Assembly (NCBI GenBank): GCA_002293525.1
Contig: DBDJ01000026.1
Span: forward strand, 10,200 to 74,199
Source of the DNA: Lachnospiraceae bacterium UBA935
GTDB taxonomy: Bacteria > Bacillota > Clostridia > Lachnospirales > Lachnospiraceae
Length of the DNA: 64,000 bases
Direction of reading: 5' to 3'
Part shown: positions 26,639-35,746 of the stretch, in pieces
How the letters are laid out: each line of letters starts with the position of its first letter
Numbering within the stretch: position 1 is the first letter of the stretch
Notes under the pieces: generated by a model
What the model was told of the DNA's origin: nothing
Seen by the model: only the letters and a program-made list of their open reading frames with translations
Databases searched by the model: none
Position numbers and translations under genes: made by a program

Positions 26639-28317
26639 AGCTACTGATTGTTGACGACCAGATCTCGGTCATTAACGGCATCGTTGCAAAAGTTGATTTT
26701 GAACAGCTGGGAATCCTGACCGTCCTGACGGCTACCAGTGCCCATGAGGCCCGCACTGTCATCGCCGGCTGTCAGATCGACATCTTATTATGTGATATTG
26801 AGATGCCGGGTGAAAGCGGGCTGGAACTGAATCAATGGATTATGGAAAGCGAGCCGAGGATGATCCGGATCTTTTTGACTTCGCACACTGATTTTAGTTA
26901 TGCCAGGGAAAGTCTGCGGCTAGGCTGCTTCGATTATATCGTTCAGCCGGCTCCCTATGATGAGATCGAGGAAGTTCTGAACCGGGCGGTACGGAAACTG
27001 AAACAAGACCGTTTGCAGGAAGAATTATATAATTTCGGGAGGCTGTATAAAACAAATGAAGAAGAGATGATTGCCCATACCGCTTTTAATCTGTTCTCGC
27101 GATTTGAAGAGACGGTACGGCAGGCGATGGAGCTGCTTAATGAGACCGGCTATCCACTTAAGGCCACCTCCCATATCCGGCTGGTTATCGTTGTGTCTAA
27201 CGCGGACAGCAAAGGCGCCGCCGATCCGTCATTTACCGTGGTCAAAAAAGAGATGCTGCGTGCATTGTCCGCCGCTGACATTGGCCTGCCGGTTTATCCT
27301 CTGATTACGCAGAACAAATTTCATCAGCCGGTCATCTTATTATTCAGCAATGAAGCAGAAGCACTGGACGGCGTATCCGACCGCTTGCGTATCTTCCAGC
27401 AGCAGCTGGTCGCTTCTTTGTTTGCTTCAGCAGCCGTTTATGTCGGTGAAACGGTGGCTATTGCGCAGCTGCGCGAGGAAGTCGGTAAGCTTCACAGCAT
27501 GATTGATAACAATGTCAGTCTTAAGTCAGGGATATTCCTGAACCATACGGCCCGGACGGATGAAATAGCAGGACATCAGGGTACAGGACGTCAGAATGTG
27601 GGACATCAGAACGCAGCATATCAGAACGCCGGACATCCGGATACAGCCCGGCCGCAACCCGATGAAGCGGCAGAAGCTGCCGCCGATTGGGAACGGCTGC
27701 TGAAGGCCGGACAGAAAAAAATCCTCCGTGCCAATATCATGGCTTATCTCGACGACCTGATCGCGATCGACCGTGCCAGCTTCCGCAGTCTTTGCGGCCT
27801 GCACCAGCAGCTGACGCAGCTCTTTTTCAACTATTTCTACGAGCATAATATCGATATCCCGCAACTATTCAATGATAATTACCGCTATAACGATTACATG
27901 GAAGGTTTCAAGTCCGTCCCTGCCTTACGGGAAGCGATTGATTTCATGATACAGGCGGCAGAAACAGCCGGACCGGGAAGCGGCCCGGTTAAAAATGAAA
28001 TCGCTATGGCCAAGGATTATATATTAAGCCATCTGGCGCAAAATGTCTCTGTCCGTGATGTTGCCGACCACGTCCACCTGAGCCCGGAGTATTTCACCAA
28101 ATTATTTAAGAATGAAACCGGCCAGAATATCAAGAACTATATTCTTAAGACCAAGGTAGACGTGGCGAAAAATCTCCTTGAAAATCCGAATATCTCCGTC
28201 AGTTTGATTGCTATGGAACTGGGTTACACTAATTTTTCGCATTTTACCCAGATGTTTAAGAAGTACGAGGATGTCACCCCGTCCGATTACCGGAAGCAGT
28301 ATCTAAAGAAACACTGA
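26635..28317 (+). CDS. AraC-type response regulator with repeat-expanded linker
   Basis: 560 residues. The receiver starts MKLLIVDDQ, with phospho-acceptor in LLCDIEMPGESGL. The C-terminal AraC double helix-turn-helix reads VRDVADHVHLSPEYFTKLF and VSLIAMELGYTNFSHFTQMF. Between them, residues 312-341 are six 5-residue repeats of the type AGHQG, TGRQN, VGHQN, which the otherwise similar regulator at 42224 lacks. Partner kinase is directly upstream. Targets are probably the surrounding esterase and transporter genes. The last codons form part of hairpin repeat R1. Confidence 0.92.
   Translation: MKLLIVDDQISVINGIVAKVDFEQLGILTVLTATSAHEARTVIAGCQIDILLCDIEMPGESGLELNQWIMESEPRMIRIFLTSHTDFSYARESLRLGCFDYIVQPAPYDEIEEVLNRAVRKLKQDRLQEELYNFGRLYKTNEEEMIAHTAFNLFSRFEETVRQAMELLNETGYPLKATSHIRLVIVVSNADSKGAADPSFTVVKKEMLRALSAADIGLPVYPLITQNKFHQPVILLFSNEAEALDGVSDRLRIFQQQLVASLFASAAVYVGETVAIAQLREEVGKLHSMIDNNVSLKSGIFLNHTARTDEIAGHQGTGRQNVGHQNAAYQNAGHPDTARPQPDEAAEAAADWERLLKAGQKKILRANIMAYLDDLIAIDRASFRSLCGLHQQLTQLFFNYFYEHNIDIPQLFNDNYRYNDYMEGFKSVPALREAIDFMIQAAETAGPGSGPVKNEIAMAKDYILSHLAQNVSVRDVADHVHLSPEYFTKLFKNETGQNIKNYILKTKVDVAKNLLENPNISVSLIAMELGYTNFSHFTQMFKKYEDVTPSDYRKQYLKKH
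27568..27657 (+). repeat. In-frame 15-bp tandem array inside the regulator gene
   Basis: Six 15-base units from 27568, e.g. GCAGGACATCAGGGT and ACAGGACGTCAGAAT, encode AGHQG, TGRQN, VGHQN, AAYQN, AGHPD and TARPQ (residues 312-341). The period keeps the reading frame. Confidence 0.9.
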
Positions 28318-28336
28318 TGCATCAGCGTTTGCCTAA
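28303..28336 (+). repeat. Hairpin repeat R1, copy C
   Basis: AAACACTGAT pairs with ATCAGCGTTT with one A-C mismatch, flanked by CTAAAG and CCTAA like the other copies. The TGA stop (28315-28317) of the AraC-type regulator lies inside the left arm. Confidence 0.75.
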
Positions 28337-28392
28337 TCTACGCATTCTCCTGTATGTTGTTGTTTATGCCTGTTGACTCAGGCCATCTGCAT

Positions 28393-29202
28393 TTACTCGC
28401 TCGCACGTTTAAATGTCTGCCGTAAGTCAAGCCAGTCTAAAAATAATTTAACGTGCCGATTACAGTATTCCCAGTTATGAGCACCATGATCGACGGTGAT
28501 CTCACAATCCAGTCCCATATCGCGGTATTTATTCATAAAATAAAGGTTGTCCTCATAATGGCTGTCTTCCATGCCGGTTGCCATATAGCCGCGGGGGAAT
28601 CGGCGCCCTTCCTGTAAACGTTTGGCAATCATATAAGTAATATCGTTTTCCGTTTCCATCACGTCCCGACGGGCGCCAAATGCCGAGGCAAACATATAAA
28701 AACTGTCTTCCCGGTCTTCTTCCTCCGGCAGGATCTCTGGGACATTCTTGACCCCGGAAAATAAACCGAAGGCGGCAAACTGCTCTGGGTCGCGTACCAG
28801 CCATTTTAAGCTCCCATAGCCGCCCATCGAAAAGCCGGCAATAAAGTTTTCGGCCGGGTCGTCGGAGAGCGGAAAAAGATGTCGGACCACCTGCGGCGTT
28901 TCCACCGACAGCTGTGTGAAATATTTAAAATCGCCATGCCTGGTGTCCATGTAACCGGAACAGTAGGTTCCGCTGCAGACTACCGCAATGCCGGCTTCTG
29001 CGGCATAAAGTTCCAGGGCCGTGTAGCGCTGCCAGTCGGTATAATCAAAGCCGCCGCCGGACTGTAGCCATAGAACCGGATAACGGTAGCCTTCCGGGCG
29101 ATGGGCCAGTGAATGGCCCCAGGTGTCTTCCGGCAAAATCACGTTGACACCCACTGTCATTCGTAAAGCTTCTGAAAAATAATGCAATCGGATATTGGCC
29201 AT
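28393..29202 (-). CDS. Cytoplasmic esterase (CE1-like, GFSMGG)
   Basis: 269 residues, no signal peptide. Oxyanion region WLQSGGGFDYTDW (Ser-Gly in place of the more usual His-Gly), nucleophile Ser125 in AGFSMGGYGS, acid in GMEDSHYE, His in DHGAHNWEYC. It starts two bases after the stop of the upstream gene, whose last codons supply AAGGAGG, so the two are translationally linked. The partner looks like a diverged, catalytically dead version of this enzyme. Confidence 0.9.
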   Translation of the reverse strand: MANIRLHYFSEALRMTVGVNVILPEDTWGHSLAHRPEGYRYPVLWLQSGGGFDYTDWQRYTALELYAAEAGIAVVCSGTYCSGYMDTRHGDFKYFTQLSVETPQVVRHLFPLSDDPAENFIAGFSMGGYGSLKWLVRDPEQFAAFGLFSGVKNVPEILPEEEDREDSFYMFASAFGARRDVMETENDITYMIAKRLQEGRRFPRGYMATGMEDSHYEDNLYFMNKYRDMGLDCEITVDHGAHNWEYCNRHVKLFLDWLDLRQTFKRASE

Positions 29203-29204
29203 GC

Positions 29205-30026
29205 CTATGCCTCCTTGTCATTGGGTTTGATGGTTTCGTCGGATCCTTTAGCTTTATCGGCTTCGCCGCTCAGCCAGGCGACCGCTGCTGAAAGGGCGTG
29301 CCAAGCCGGGCCGTCAGGATCATCTTGCCGGTCAAGGTTCAATTGAGCCCGGCCGCCCAAAAGGGCGGCAACCGCTTCGGTTTCTTCCCGATAACGGCAG
29401 TGTTCGTGACAGCTTAGGAAATACTGCCCCTGTCTGGCTTGCGCCGCAAGCATGTACAGGTCATGTTCGCTGTCCGCGTAAGTGGCCAAATCGCCGAACA
29501 CGGCTTTCAGAGACGCCTGATTGTGAAAAATACCTGTATCCCGGCCTTCCAATGCCAGGCGGATGATCCGCGTCATATCAAAGATGCCGTTCAAGGTGAT
29601 CGCACGTGAAAAGACCCCGGGATTCTTAAGTGCCAGCTTCAGCGCGCCATAAGCTCCAGTTCCGGTCCCGCCGATCCAGTTGGCGGCCGGCTCGGTGCTG
29701 ACCGGCAGCACATGCCGGAATATTCCGGGCAGTTCTTCCGCGGCAAACTGTTCATATTGCGGGCCATAATCCATATTGGTGCAAAGTGAATGCTGGGCAT
29801 CCGGCGCAATAATAATGATGCCGTGCCGTTCCGCGCATCGCTCGGCCGAAGTCTTGACCCAGTCAAGCGCCGTTCCGCCTTCACTATGATAAAGCCACAG
29901 AACCGGGTATTTTTTCCCCTGACCCGGATGTTTCAGTTCCATCTGCGGCATCTCTGGCAGGAAAACCTTAGCGGAAAAGGATCCGCATAAAACTACCGAA
30001 AGTGCGTTAAATTCCATATATGCCAT
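29205..30026 (-). CDS. Catalytically dead esterase homologue (pseudoenzyme)
   Basis: 273 residues, intact frame, good start (GGAGG upstream). It aligns through its length with the neighbouring GFSMGG esterase, but the nucleophile motif is NWIGGTGTGAYGALK: the Ser is Gly. The oxyanion segment is LYHSEGG, and the C-terminal region reads DPDGPAWHALSAAVAW where the sister has DHGAHNWEYC, so the catalytic His position is also lost. The hydrophobic core and GYG/GAYG region persist, arguing for a folded protein. Possible roles are binding acylated ligands, forming a heteromer with the active sister or regulating it (inference). A LacI-type operator sits 47 bases upstream. Confidence 0.85.
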   Translation of the reverse strand: MAYMEFNALSVVLCGSFSAKVFLPEMPQMELKHPGQGKKYPVLWLYHSEGGTALDWVKTSAERCAERHGIIIIAPDAQHSLCTNMDYGPQYEQFAAEELPGIFRHVLPVSTEPAANWIGGTGTGAYGALKLALKNPGVFSRAITLNGIFDMTRIIRLALEGRDTGIFHNQASLKAVFGDLATYADSEHDLYMLAAQARQGQYFLSCHEHCRYREETEAVAALLGGRAQLNLDRQDDPDGPAWHALSAAVAWLSGEADKAKGSDETIKPNDKEA

Positions 30027-30072
30027 AATTGTAGCCTCCTCTCAAGACACATTATAGCATCAGGAATAATAA

Positions 30073-30090
30073 ATGTCAAACGTTTACATT
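30073..30090. promoter_or_regulatory. Putative LacI-family operator, site 2
   Basis: ATGTCAAACGTTTACATT, base-for-base the same as 24687-24704. It lies between the pseudo-esterase/esterase pair and the divergent binding-protein gene and could serve either promoter. Confidence 0.65.
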
Positions 30091-30218
30091 TCGGAAAAAG
30101 CATTTCGTTCCCCTAGAACGCGATCTGAAAAAGTGATATAAATATCTCAAATAGTGCAAGCAATAAAATCAAAAACAGGGCATAATAAACTTACTTACAA
30201 AAACTAAGGGAGGTATTT

Positions 30219-31772
30219 ATGAAGAGGAAAATTTCAGCAGTTTTAGCATTAGTAATGACCTGTGTGCTTCTGGCAGGCACCCTGTCCGGCTGCGGCGGCA
30301 ATAATGACACGGCTGACAATAGGTCAGATAGCCAAACGGCGGACGAAGGAGCAGCAAACAACAGTGGCACAGCCAGCGATGAAGAAATGTATCAGGCAGT
30401 GTTGGTCTATGTTGTTGCTCAGGATTCGCAGGATCAGGAACTTGTAAACGAACGGTTTAACGAACTGACCAGAGAACAACTCAATATGGAAGTTACGCTT
30501 ATGCCGATGACCTTCAGCACCTGGGGAAGCCAGCTTCCGCTGATGTTAGCAGGCGGGGAACAAGTGGATTTATTCCCGATGTTCAGTAGCAATGCGATAA
30601 CCTATGCCGCATCGGACTATCTGATGGATTTGACACCTTATCTGGATAATGCCCCTTATATCGTCGAGCTTCTGGGCATGGATGCTATCAGATGCTGTAC
30701 GGTCGGTGACTTTATCTATGGAATCCCGACGATGAAAGAACGCAGCATGCCGAACGCCATGGTTATGCGGACCGATTGCCTTGAAGCAGCAGGAATCGAC
30801 CCGGCCAGCGTGAAAAATTATGAAGATATTACGGCTGCCTATGAAAAAGTACAGGCTCTGTATCCCGACATGATTATGTTTGGAGGAAGCGCGGGCGGCA
30901 TGAGTGCGGCAACACCGGGCGGCCAGTCGGTAAGCTTTGACGGACTGGGACAAGTCACCGGAATCGGAGCACTGGAAAATTACGGACAGACAACCACCGT
31001 GACCAATTTTTATGAATCAGAAGATTTCCGCTATCTGGTGGATCTGGTCAGAGGATGGTATCTGGACGGTTATGTCGCAAAGGATATGGCGACTTCGACA
31101 GACAGCGGCGAAGCCCAGATGCGTGCCGGCAACCTGTTCTCCTATATGACTAACTCCAAACCGAATACGAAGCAGGAAAAAGATGACCAGACCGGTTACG
31201 ATACAACAATCGTACCGATTGATACCAATATGATGACGACCGGTGGAATCAACGCGATCAGCTATGGGGTTGGTGCCGGTTCACCCAGGCCGGAAAAAGC
31301 CATGGAACTGCTCAACTGGATCAGCCAGACCGAAGAAGCCAATGATTTACTGAACTGGGGCGTGGAAGGTGTTCACTGGGTAGAACAAGAAGACGGAACC
31401 GCCAATTTCCCGGAAGGCGTGACAGCAGAAAGCTGCGGCTACCATCAGAACATGGGCTATATTATGCCCAACCAGTTTAACAGCCATGTATGGGACGGAA
31501 ACAGCGCAGATATATTTGAACAGTATCAGGAAGTAGACGGGAATGCGATCCCTTCCAAGGCTTATGGCTTCAATCCCGACCTGTCGGGAGTGACCGATCA
31601 GATTGCGGCGGTTACGGATGTCACCAGCCAGTATCTGGCTCAGATCACCACCGGAACCGTTGATCCGGGACCGGCCATCGAAGAATTTAATCAAGCACTG
31701 TATAATGCCGGACTGCAGGATATTATTGACGCCAAGCAGGAACAGCTGGATGCCTGGCTTGCAGAACAGTAA
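30219..31772 (+). CDS. ABC sugar-importer lipoprotein 2, LplA/LipO-like
   Basis: 517 residues. Signal peptide with lipobox LSGC followed by an Asn/Asp/Ser-rich linker; C-terminus IDAKQEQLDAWLAEQ as in the first importer's lipoprotein. GGGAGGT precedes the start. It belongs with the two permeases at 34809-36637, with a GH3 gene between. A tandem repeat of its own 3' end and a 13-bp hairpin follow, a common arrangement for keeping binding-protein mRNA more abundant than the downstream cistrons. Confidence 0.92.
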   Translation: MKRKISAVLALVMTCVLLAGTLSGCGGNNDTADNRSDSQTADEGAANNSGTASDEEMYQAVLVYVVAQDSQDQELVNERFNELTREQLNMEVTLMPMTFSTWGSQLPLMLAGGEQVDLFPMFSSNAITYAASDYLMDLTPYLDNAPYIVELLGMDAIRCCTVGDFIYGIPTMKERSMPNAMVMRTDCLEAAGIDPASVKNYEDITAAYEKVQALYPDMIMFGGSAGGMSAATPGGQSVSFDGLGQVTGIGALENYGQTTTVTNFYESEDFRYLVDLVRGWYLDGYVAKDMATSTDSGEAQMRAGNLFSYMTNSKPNTKQEKDDQTGYDTTIVPIDTNMMTTGGINAISYGVGAGSPRPEKAMELLNWISQTEEANDLLNWGVEGVHWVEQEDGTANFPEGVTAESCGYHQNMGYIMPNQFNSHVWDGNSADIFEQYQEVDGNAIPSKAYGFNPDLSGVTDQIAAVTDVTSQYLAQITTGTVDPGPAIEEFNQALYNAGLQDIIDAKQEQLDAWLAEQ

Positions 31773-31831
31773 CAGTTTGAGGCTTGGCTTGTAAACCAGT
31801 AAGTTTGATGCCTGACTGCCAAGCAGTAAAA
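31743..31831 (+). repeat. 30-bp tandem duplication of the gene's own 3' end
   Basis: 31743-31772 (last nine codons plus TAA) is followed by a diverged copy at 31773-31802 that would read QFEAWLVNQ-stop, and by a further decayed copy to about 31831. The stop codon was duplicated with the coding end. Confidence 0.85.
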
Positions 31832-31848
31832 ATCGATAAATAATCTGC

Positions 31849-31887
31849 GGAAAGGAGCATGATGGTAGTACCTCCATGCTCCTTTCC
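31849..31887 (+). terminator. Strong intergenic hairpin between lipoprotein and GH3 genes
   Basis: GGAAAGGAGCATG and CATGCTCCTTTCC form a perfect 13-bp stem with a 13-base loop. No T tract follows, so partial termination or 3' mRNA stabilisation of the lipoprotein message is more likely than full termination. Confidence 0.6.
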
Positions 31888-31953
31888 AAATAAAAGGCTG
31901 TCAGGGCAACAGTTTGATCCGATCAAATAAGCAAATAAGTCGAAAGGCAAGAT

Positions 31954-34812
31954 ATGGAAAACATACCAATGAGTGAAAGAGAGCGAAAGAATGCCGAAAC
32001 GGCATATCTGACCGCAGCGGCAGGAATGGTCCTGCTGGAAAATACGGGGGCCTTGCCGCTGAAAAAGAAGGGTAAAATCGCCCTTTTCGGTGTTGGGGCC
32101 GTGAGGACAGTCCGGGGCGGAACTGGCTCGGGAGATCCTTTTAACGGCGGCCTGAGCGGCGGCGGCAATGTTTTGGTTGACCAGTCCCCCCGATATCATA
32201 TTCATATCCTGGACGCTTTTGAGGCGGGGGGCTATGAAGTGGTGACAGCGGCTGACCTGCGGATTCTGGCAGAGCAATATGACAGCCGGAAAATAAAGCA
32301 GGAAAATCAGGTCATGCATACGTTTGTATTTCCCGAACCATTCCTTACAGATGATGAAGTGAAGGCGGCAGCACACCAAAGCGACACCGCTATCTTTGTT
32401 ATTTCCCGCAATTCCGGCGAAGGCAGCGACCGGCAGATGTTAAGCCAGGCCAAAGATTTCCCCGGGGCGGCTGAGATCGGCGATTACCTGCTGTCTGCGC
32501 AGGAAAAAGACAATCTGCGCCTTGTCAGAACCTATTTCAAAGAACTGATCGTGATCCTGAACGTCGGCGGGATCATTGATCTGAGCGAAGTCAAAATGAT
32601 CCAGCCGGACAGTATCCTGCTAATGGGGCTGGCTGGCCAGGAAGGCGGCCGGGCTGTCCGGGACGTGCTGAACGCAACACTGGTGCCGTCGGGAAAGCTG
32701 ACCGATACATGGGCTGCCAGATATGCCGACTATCCTGCGGCGGCGACCTTTGCCAACAACGACGGCAATGTAGAACAGGAAATGTATCAGGAAGGGATCT
32801 TTGTAGGCTACCGCTATTTTGACAGCTTTGACATGAAACCGCTTTATGAGTTTGGCTTTGGTAAAAGTTATACTGATTTTACCGTCAGCATCAAGACCCT
32901 GCAAGAGAAAGATCATTTCCTCAGGGTGGAAGGCGAAATCACCAATATCGGAAACTATCCCGGAGCCGAAGTGCTTCAGCTGTATGTAACCGCTGCCAAT
33001 ACGGGGGCAGACATGCCCTGGCAGGAGCTGAAAGCCTTTGCTAAAACAGCCATCCTGGAACCGGGAGAGACACAGACGGTGGTGCTTGAGACGGAAATCA
33101 GGGAGCTGGCGATCTATGAAGAAGCTTCTTCCGCTTATGTAGTAAAAAAAGGCATTTACCTGTTCCACGCAGGAACTTCATCAAGGATGACCAAGCCAGT
33201 CGGCAAAGTGCTGATCGAGGCCGATATCCTGACCGATAAGGCCGCTATGATTCTGCCGCTGCCCGGCGGTCTGGAGGAATTACAGCACCGTAATGACGCC
33301 GATGAAGAGGATTTTTATCCCGGCTTGCCGGAAATCAGATTAAGCCATCAAGAAATGAAACTTTCGGTTCAGGAAAGGGAAGCGGCGATCCGGAATCAGA
33401 CGGTTATCACCTACACGACAGATTCGGCTTACCGGAGCATCCAGCCATATGAAAAGGTCGCTCTTGTACCCGCCCGGCAGGTCATGTGGGCGGATGTGCT
33501 GGCCGGGCGAGTTACTTACGAAACATTAGTAGCACAGATGACCGACGAAGAGCTGGCGGCACTGAACTGCGGAACCGGCTGGGGCGTAGCGGACGAAAAC
33601 AATCCGGTCATCGGAGAAAACTCAGAAAGCGTACCCGGAGCGGCCGGAGAAACAACCCACATCCTGGAAGAAAAATACGGCATACCCTCAATCGTTCTGG
33701 TAGACGGGCCGGGCGGGATCCGGATCCGACAGGAATACGAAGCCCTTAATCTACAGACTGGGCAAAAAGAACAGCGTCATCGCTATTGCACGGCATGGCC
33801 TTCAGGAACACTTTTAGCGCAAAGCTTCGATTCCGGCATCATGGCGGCAGTCGGCCGGGCCATGGCCGTAGAGATGAAAGAAATCGGCGCCCATATACTA
33901 TTAGCGCCGGGAATGAACATACACCGCGATCCGCTGTGCGGCCGGAACTTCGAATATTATTCGGAAGATCCGTATGTTTCGGGCATTATGGCGGCGGCCT
34001 TCGTGTCCGGAATGCAGGAGAGCGGCCTTGGCGTGGGCGCATGTATTAAGCATTATGCCGCCAACAATCAGGAAACCAACCGTTCTGCGGTGGACGAATG
34101 GATCGGTCAGCGGGCACTTCGGGAGATTTACCTTAAGGGCTTTGAAATCGCCGTCCGGAAATCACAGCCATTTGCCATCATGACTTCCTATAACTTGATT
34201 AACCAGGTTCCGACCGCCGACAGCTATGACCTATGTACGGCCCTGGCCAGAGGAGAATGGGATTTCCAAGGCCTGATTATGACCGACTGGAACGGCGGAA
34301 GCAGCAGCGCAAGTAAATCCATGCATGCCGGCAATGATCTGATCATGCCGGGCGGAAAGAGCAAAATCAGAGAGATACTGCTGGCGCTCAAACAGATGGA
34401 ACCGGTCTTTGATGAAAAAGGACAGATTCTCTTCACCAAAGTCTTTGAACAGCTCCCTTTTTATGAAGAATATTGGAACTCATTTCAATTAAAAGCCGAC
34501 GGTCAGGAGCGGTGCACTGCTGTGGTAGGGGACGGCCATCAGGCAACTATGGAAGGAGATAAGATCATGGTTGACCATGAGCCGGTCTATACAGCAGTCA
34601 CCGGCCGCCACGAATTCATCCGTTCCGCCGGGAAAGCCGAACCGTTTCAAACTCCTTTGACTAATCAGATGGCGGAACTAGGTAAGGACGGACGTGAAAT
34701 CATATATTACGGAGAATACGACCGCCATCAGACCATATGCCGGGGCGACCTGCAGAAATGTGCGGTGCATATTCTGACCGTTCTTAGGAGGGTGAAGGAG
34801 GAATGCCTATGA
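31954..34812 (+). CDS. Circularly permuted GH3 beta-glycosidase
   Basis: 952 residues, no signal peptide. The usual C-terminal GH3 domain comes first (AAAGMVLLENTGALPLKKK, KLTDTWAARYADYPAA, FVGYRYFDSF), then an Fn3-like domain (about 320-410), and last the TIM-barrel domain (about 515-830) with APGMNIHRDPLCGRNFEYYS, IKHYAANNQETNR and nucleophile Asp778 in IMTDWNGG. This inverted order is known from some ruminal beta-glucosidases (Ruminococcus, Butyrivibrio). A final ~110-residue extension follows the barrel. Such enzymes remove beta-glucose or beta-xylose from imported oligosaccharides. It overlaps the next permease start. Confidence 0.9.
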   Translation: MENIPMSERERKNAETAYLTAAAGMVLLENTGALPLKKKGKIALFGVGAVRTVRGGTGSGDPFNGGLSGGGNVLVDQSPRYHIHILDAFEAGGYEVVTAADLRILAEQYDSRKIKQENQVMHTFVFPEPFLTDDEVKAAAHQSDTAIFVISRNSGEGSDRQMLSQAKDFPGAAEIGDYLLSAQEKDNLRLVRTYFKELIVILNVGGIIDLSEVKMIQPDSILLMGLAGQEGGRAVRDVLNATLVPSGKLTDTWAARYADYPAAATFANNDGNVEQEMYQEGIFVGYRYFDSFDMKPLYEFGFGKSYTDFTVSIKTLQEKDHFLRVEGEITNIGNYPGAEVLQLYVTAANTGADMPWQELKAFAKTAILEPGETQTVVLETEIRELAIYEEASSAYVVKKGIYLFHAGTSSRMTKPVGKVLIEADILTDKAAMILPLPGGLEELQHRNDADEEDFYPGLPEIRLSHQEMKLSVQEREAAIRNQTVITYTTDSAYRSIQPYEKVALVPARQVMWADVLAGRVTYETLVAQMTDEELAALNCGTGWGVADENNPVIGENSESVPGAAGETTHILEEKYGIPSIVLVDGPGGIRIRQEYEALNLQTGQKEQRHRYCTAWPSGTLLAQSFDSGIMAAVGRAMAVEMKEIGAHILLAPGMNIHRDPLCGRNFEYYSEDPYVSGIMAAAFVSGMQESGLGVGACIKHYAANNQETNRSAVDEWIGQRALREIYLKGFEIAVRKSQPFAIMTSYNLINQVPTADSYDLCTALARGEWDFQGLIMTDWNGGSSSASKSMHAGNDLIMPGGKSKIREILLALKQMEPVFDEKGQILFTKVFEQLPFYEEYWNSFQLKADGQERCTAVVGDGHQATMEGDKIMVDHEPVYTAVTGRHEFIRSAGKAEPFQTPLTNQMAELGKDGREIIYYGEYDRHQTICRGDLQKCAVHILTVLRRVKEECL

Positions 34813-35738
34813 TTACCAGATCTATATCTAAGCAGTTTAAGAAAAATCTAATCCGGTCAATACCGCTATACTTTATGCTGTTACCGACACTGGCATATAT
34901 TTTTATCAATAACTATATTCCCATGGCAGGGATCGTCGTGGCCTTTAAGAAATATTCGGCCCGGCTGGGAATCTGGGGCAGCGATTCAGTGGGCTTTTCC
35001 AACTTTACCTATCTGTTCCGCAATGACGCTACCATCCTGATCCGAAACACGCTCCTTTACAATACAGCATTTATTTTCCTGGATCTCTTTTTTGGCATCG
35101 TGATTGCCATTATGGTTACCGATATCTTCCATAAAAAAGCCAGAAAAATTTATCAGAGCGCCATACTGCTGCCATTTCTAGTCTCCATGGTCATCGTGAG
35201 CTATATCGTCTATGCTTTTCTTTCGACCGAAAACGGGATGATAAACGCAATTCTCAGTTCGCTGGGGCAGGAAGAAGTGATGTGGTATGCCACCCCCCGC
35301 TACTGGCCGTTCATTCTGAGCTTTGTCCACTTATGGAAAGGCGTAGGCTACGGCTGCATGATCTACATCGCCGGCATCGCCGGAATCGATCCGGCTTTAT
35401 ACGAAGCGGCCAAGCTGGACGGGGCATCCAAGTGGCATCAGATCCGCTATATTACGCTGCCTGCCCTGGTTCCGTCGCTGACCACGCTGCTGCTCTTAAG
35501 CGTGGGCCGGATTTTCAACTCCGATTTCGGCTTGTTTTACCAAGTACCGCAGAATTCCGGCGCCCTTTTCGATGTCACCAACACCATTGATACCTATGTT
35601 TACCGGGCCCTGATATCCGTCGGCGGCATCGGGCGGTCTTCAGCGGCAAGTGTATTCCAGTCGCTGGTGGGCTTTATCCTGGTGGTAGCAAGCAACTTTA
35701 TCGTCAGGAAAATCAATAAGGATAACGCCATTTTCTAG
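34809..35738 (+). CDS. ABC sugar permease 2, LplB-type
   Basis: 309 residues, six helices, EAA loop in LYEAAKLDGASKWHQIRYIT. ATG at 34809 is chosen because AAGGAGGA ends at 34802, leaving a proper spacing; it overlaps the GH3 stop as ATGA. The first ATG at 34803 directly abuts the ribosome-binding site. Partner of the following permease. Confidence 0.92.
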   Translation: MITRSISKQFKKNLIRSIPLYFMLLPTLAYIFINNYIPMAGIVVAFKKYSARLGIWGSDSVGFSNFTYLFRNDATILIRNTLLYNTAFIFLDLFFGIVIAIMVTDIFHKKARKIYQSAILLPFLVSMVIVSYIVYAFLSTENGMINAILSSLGQEEVMWYATPRYWPFILSFVHLWKGVGYGCMIYIAGIAGIDPALYEAAKLDGASKWHQIRYITLPALVPSLTTLLLLSVGRIFNSDFGLFYQVPQNSGALFDVTNTIDTYVYRALISVGGIGRSSAASVFQSLVGFILVVASNFIVRKINKDNAIF

Positions 35739-35746
35739 GAGGAGCC

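Noticed and set aside
31723..32379. 218-codon antisense frame over the binding-protein/GH3 junction
   Set aside because: Opposite to well-supported genes, crosses an intergenic hairpin and tandem repeat, and shows no domain-like pattern.
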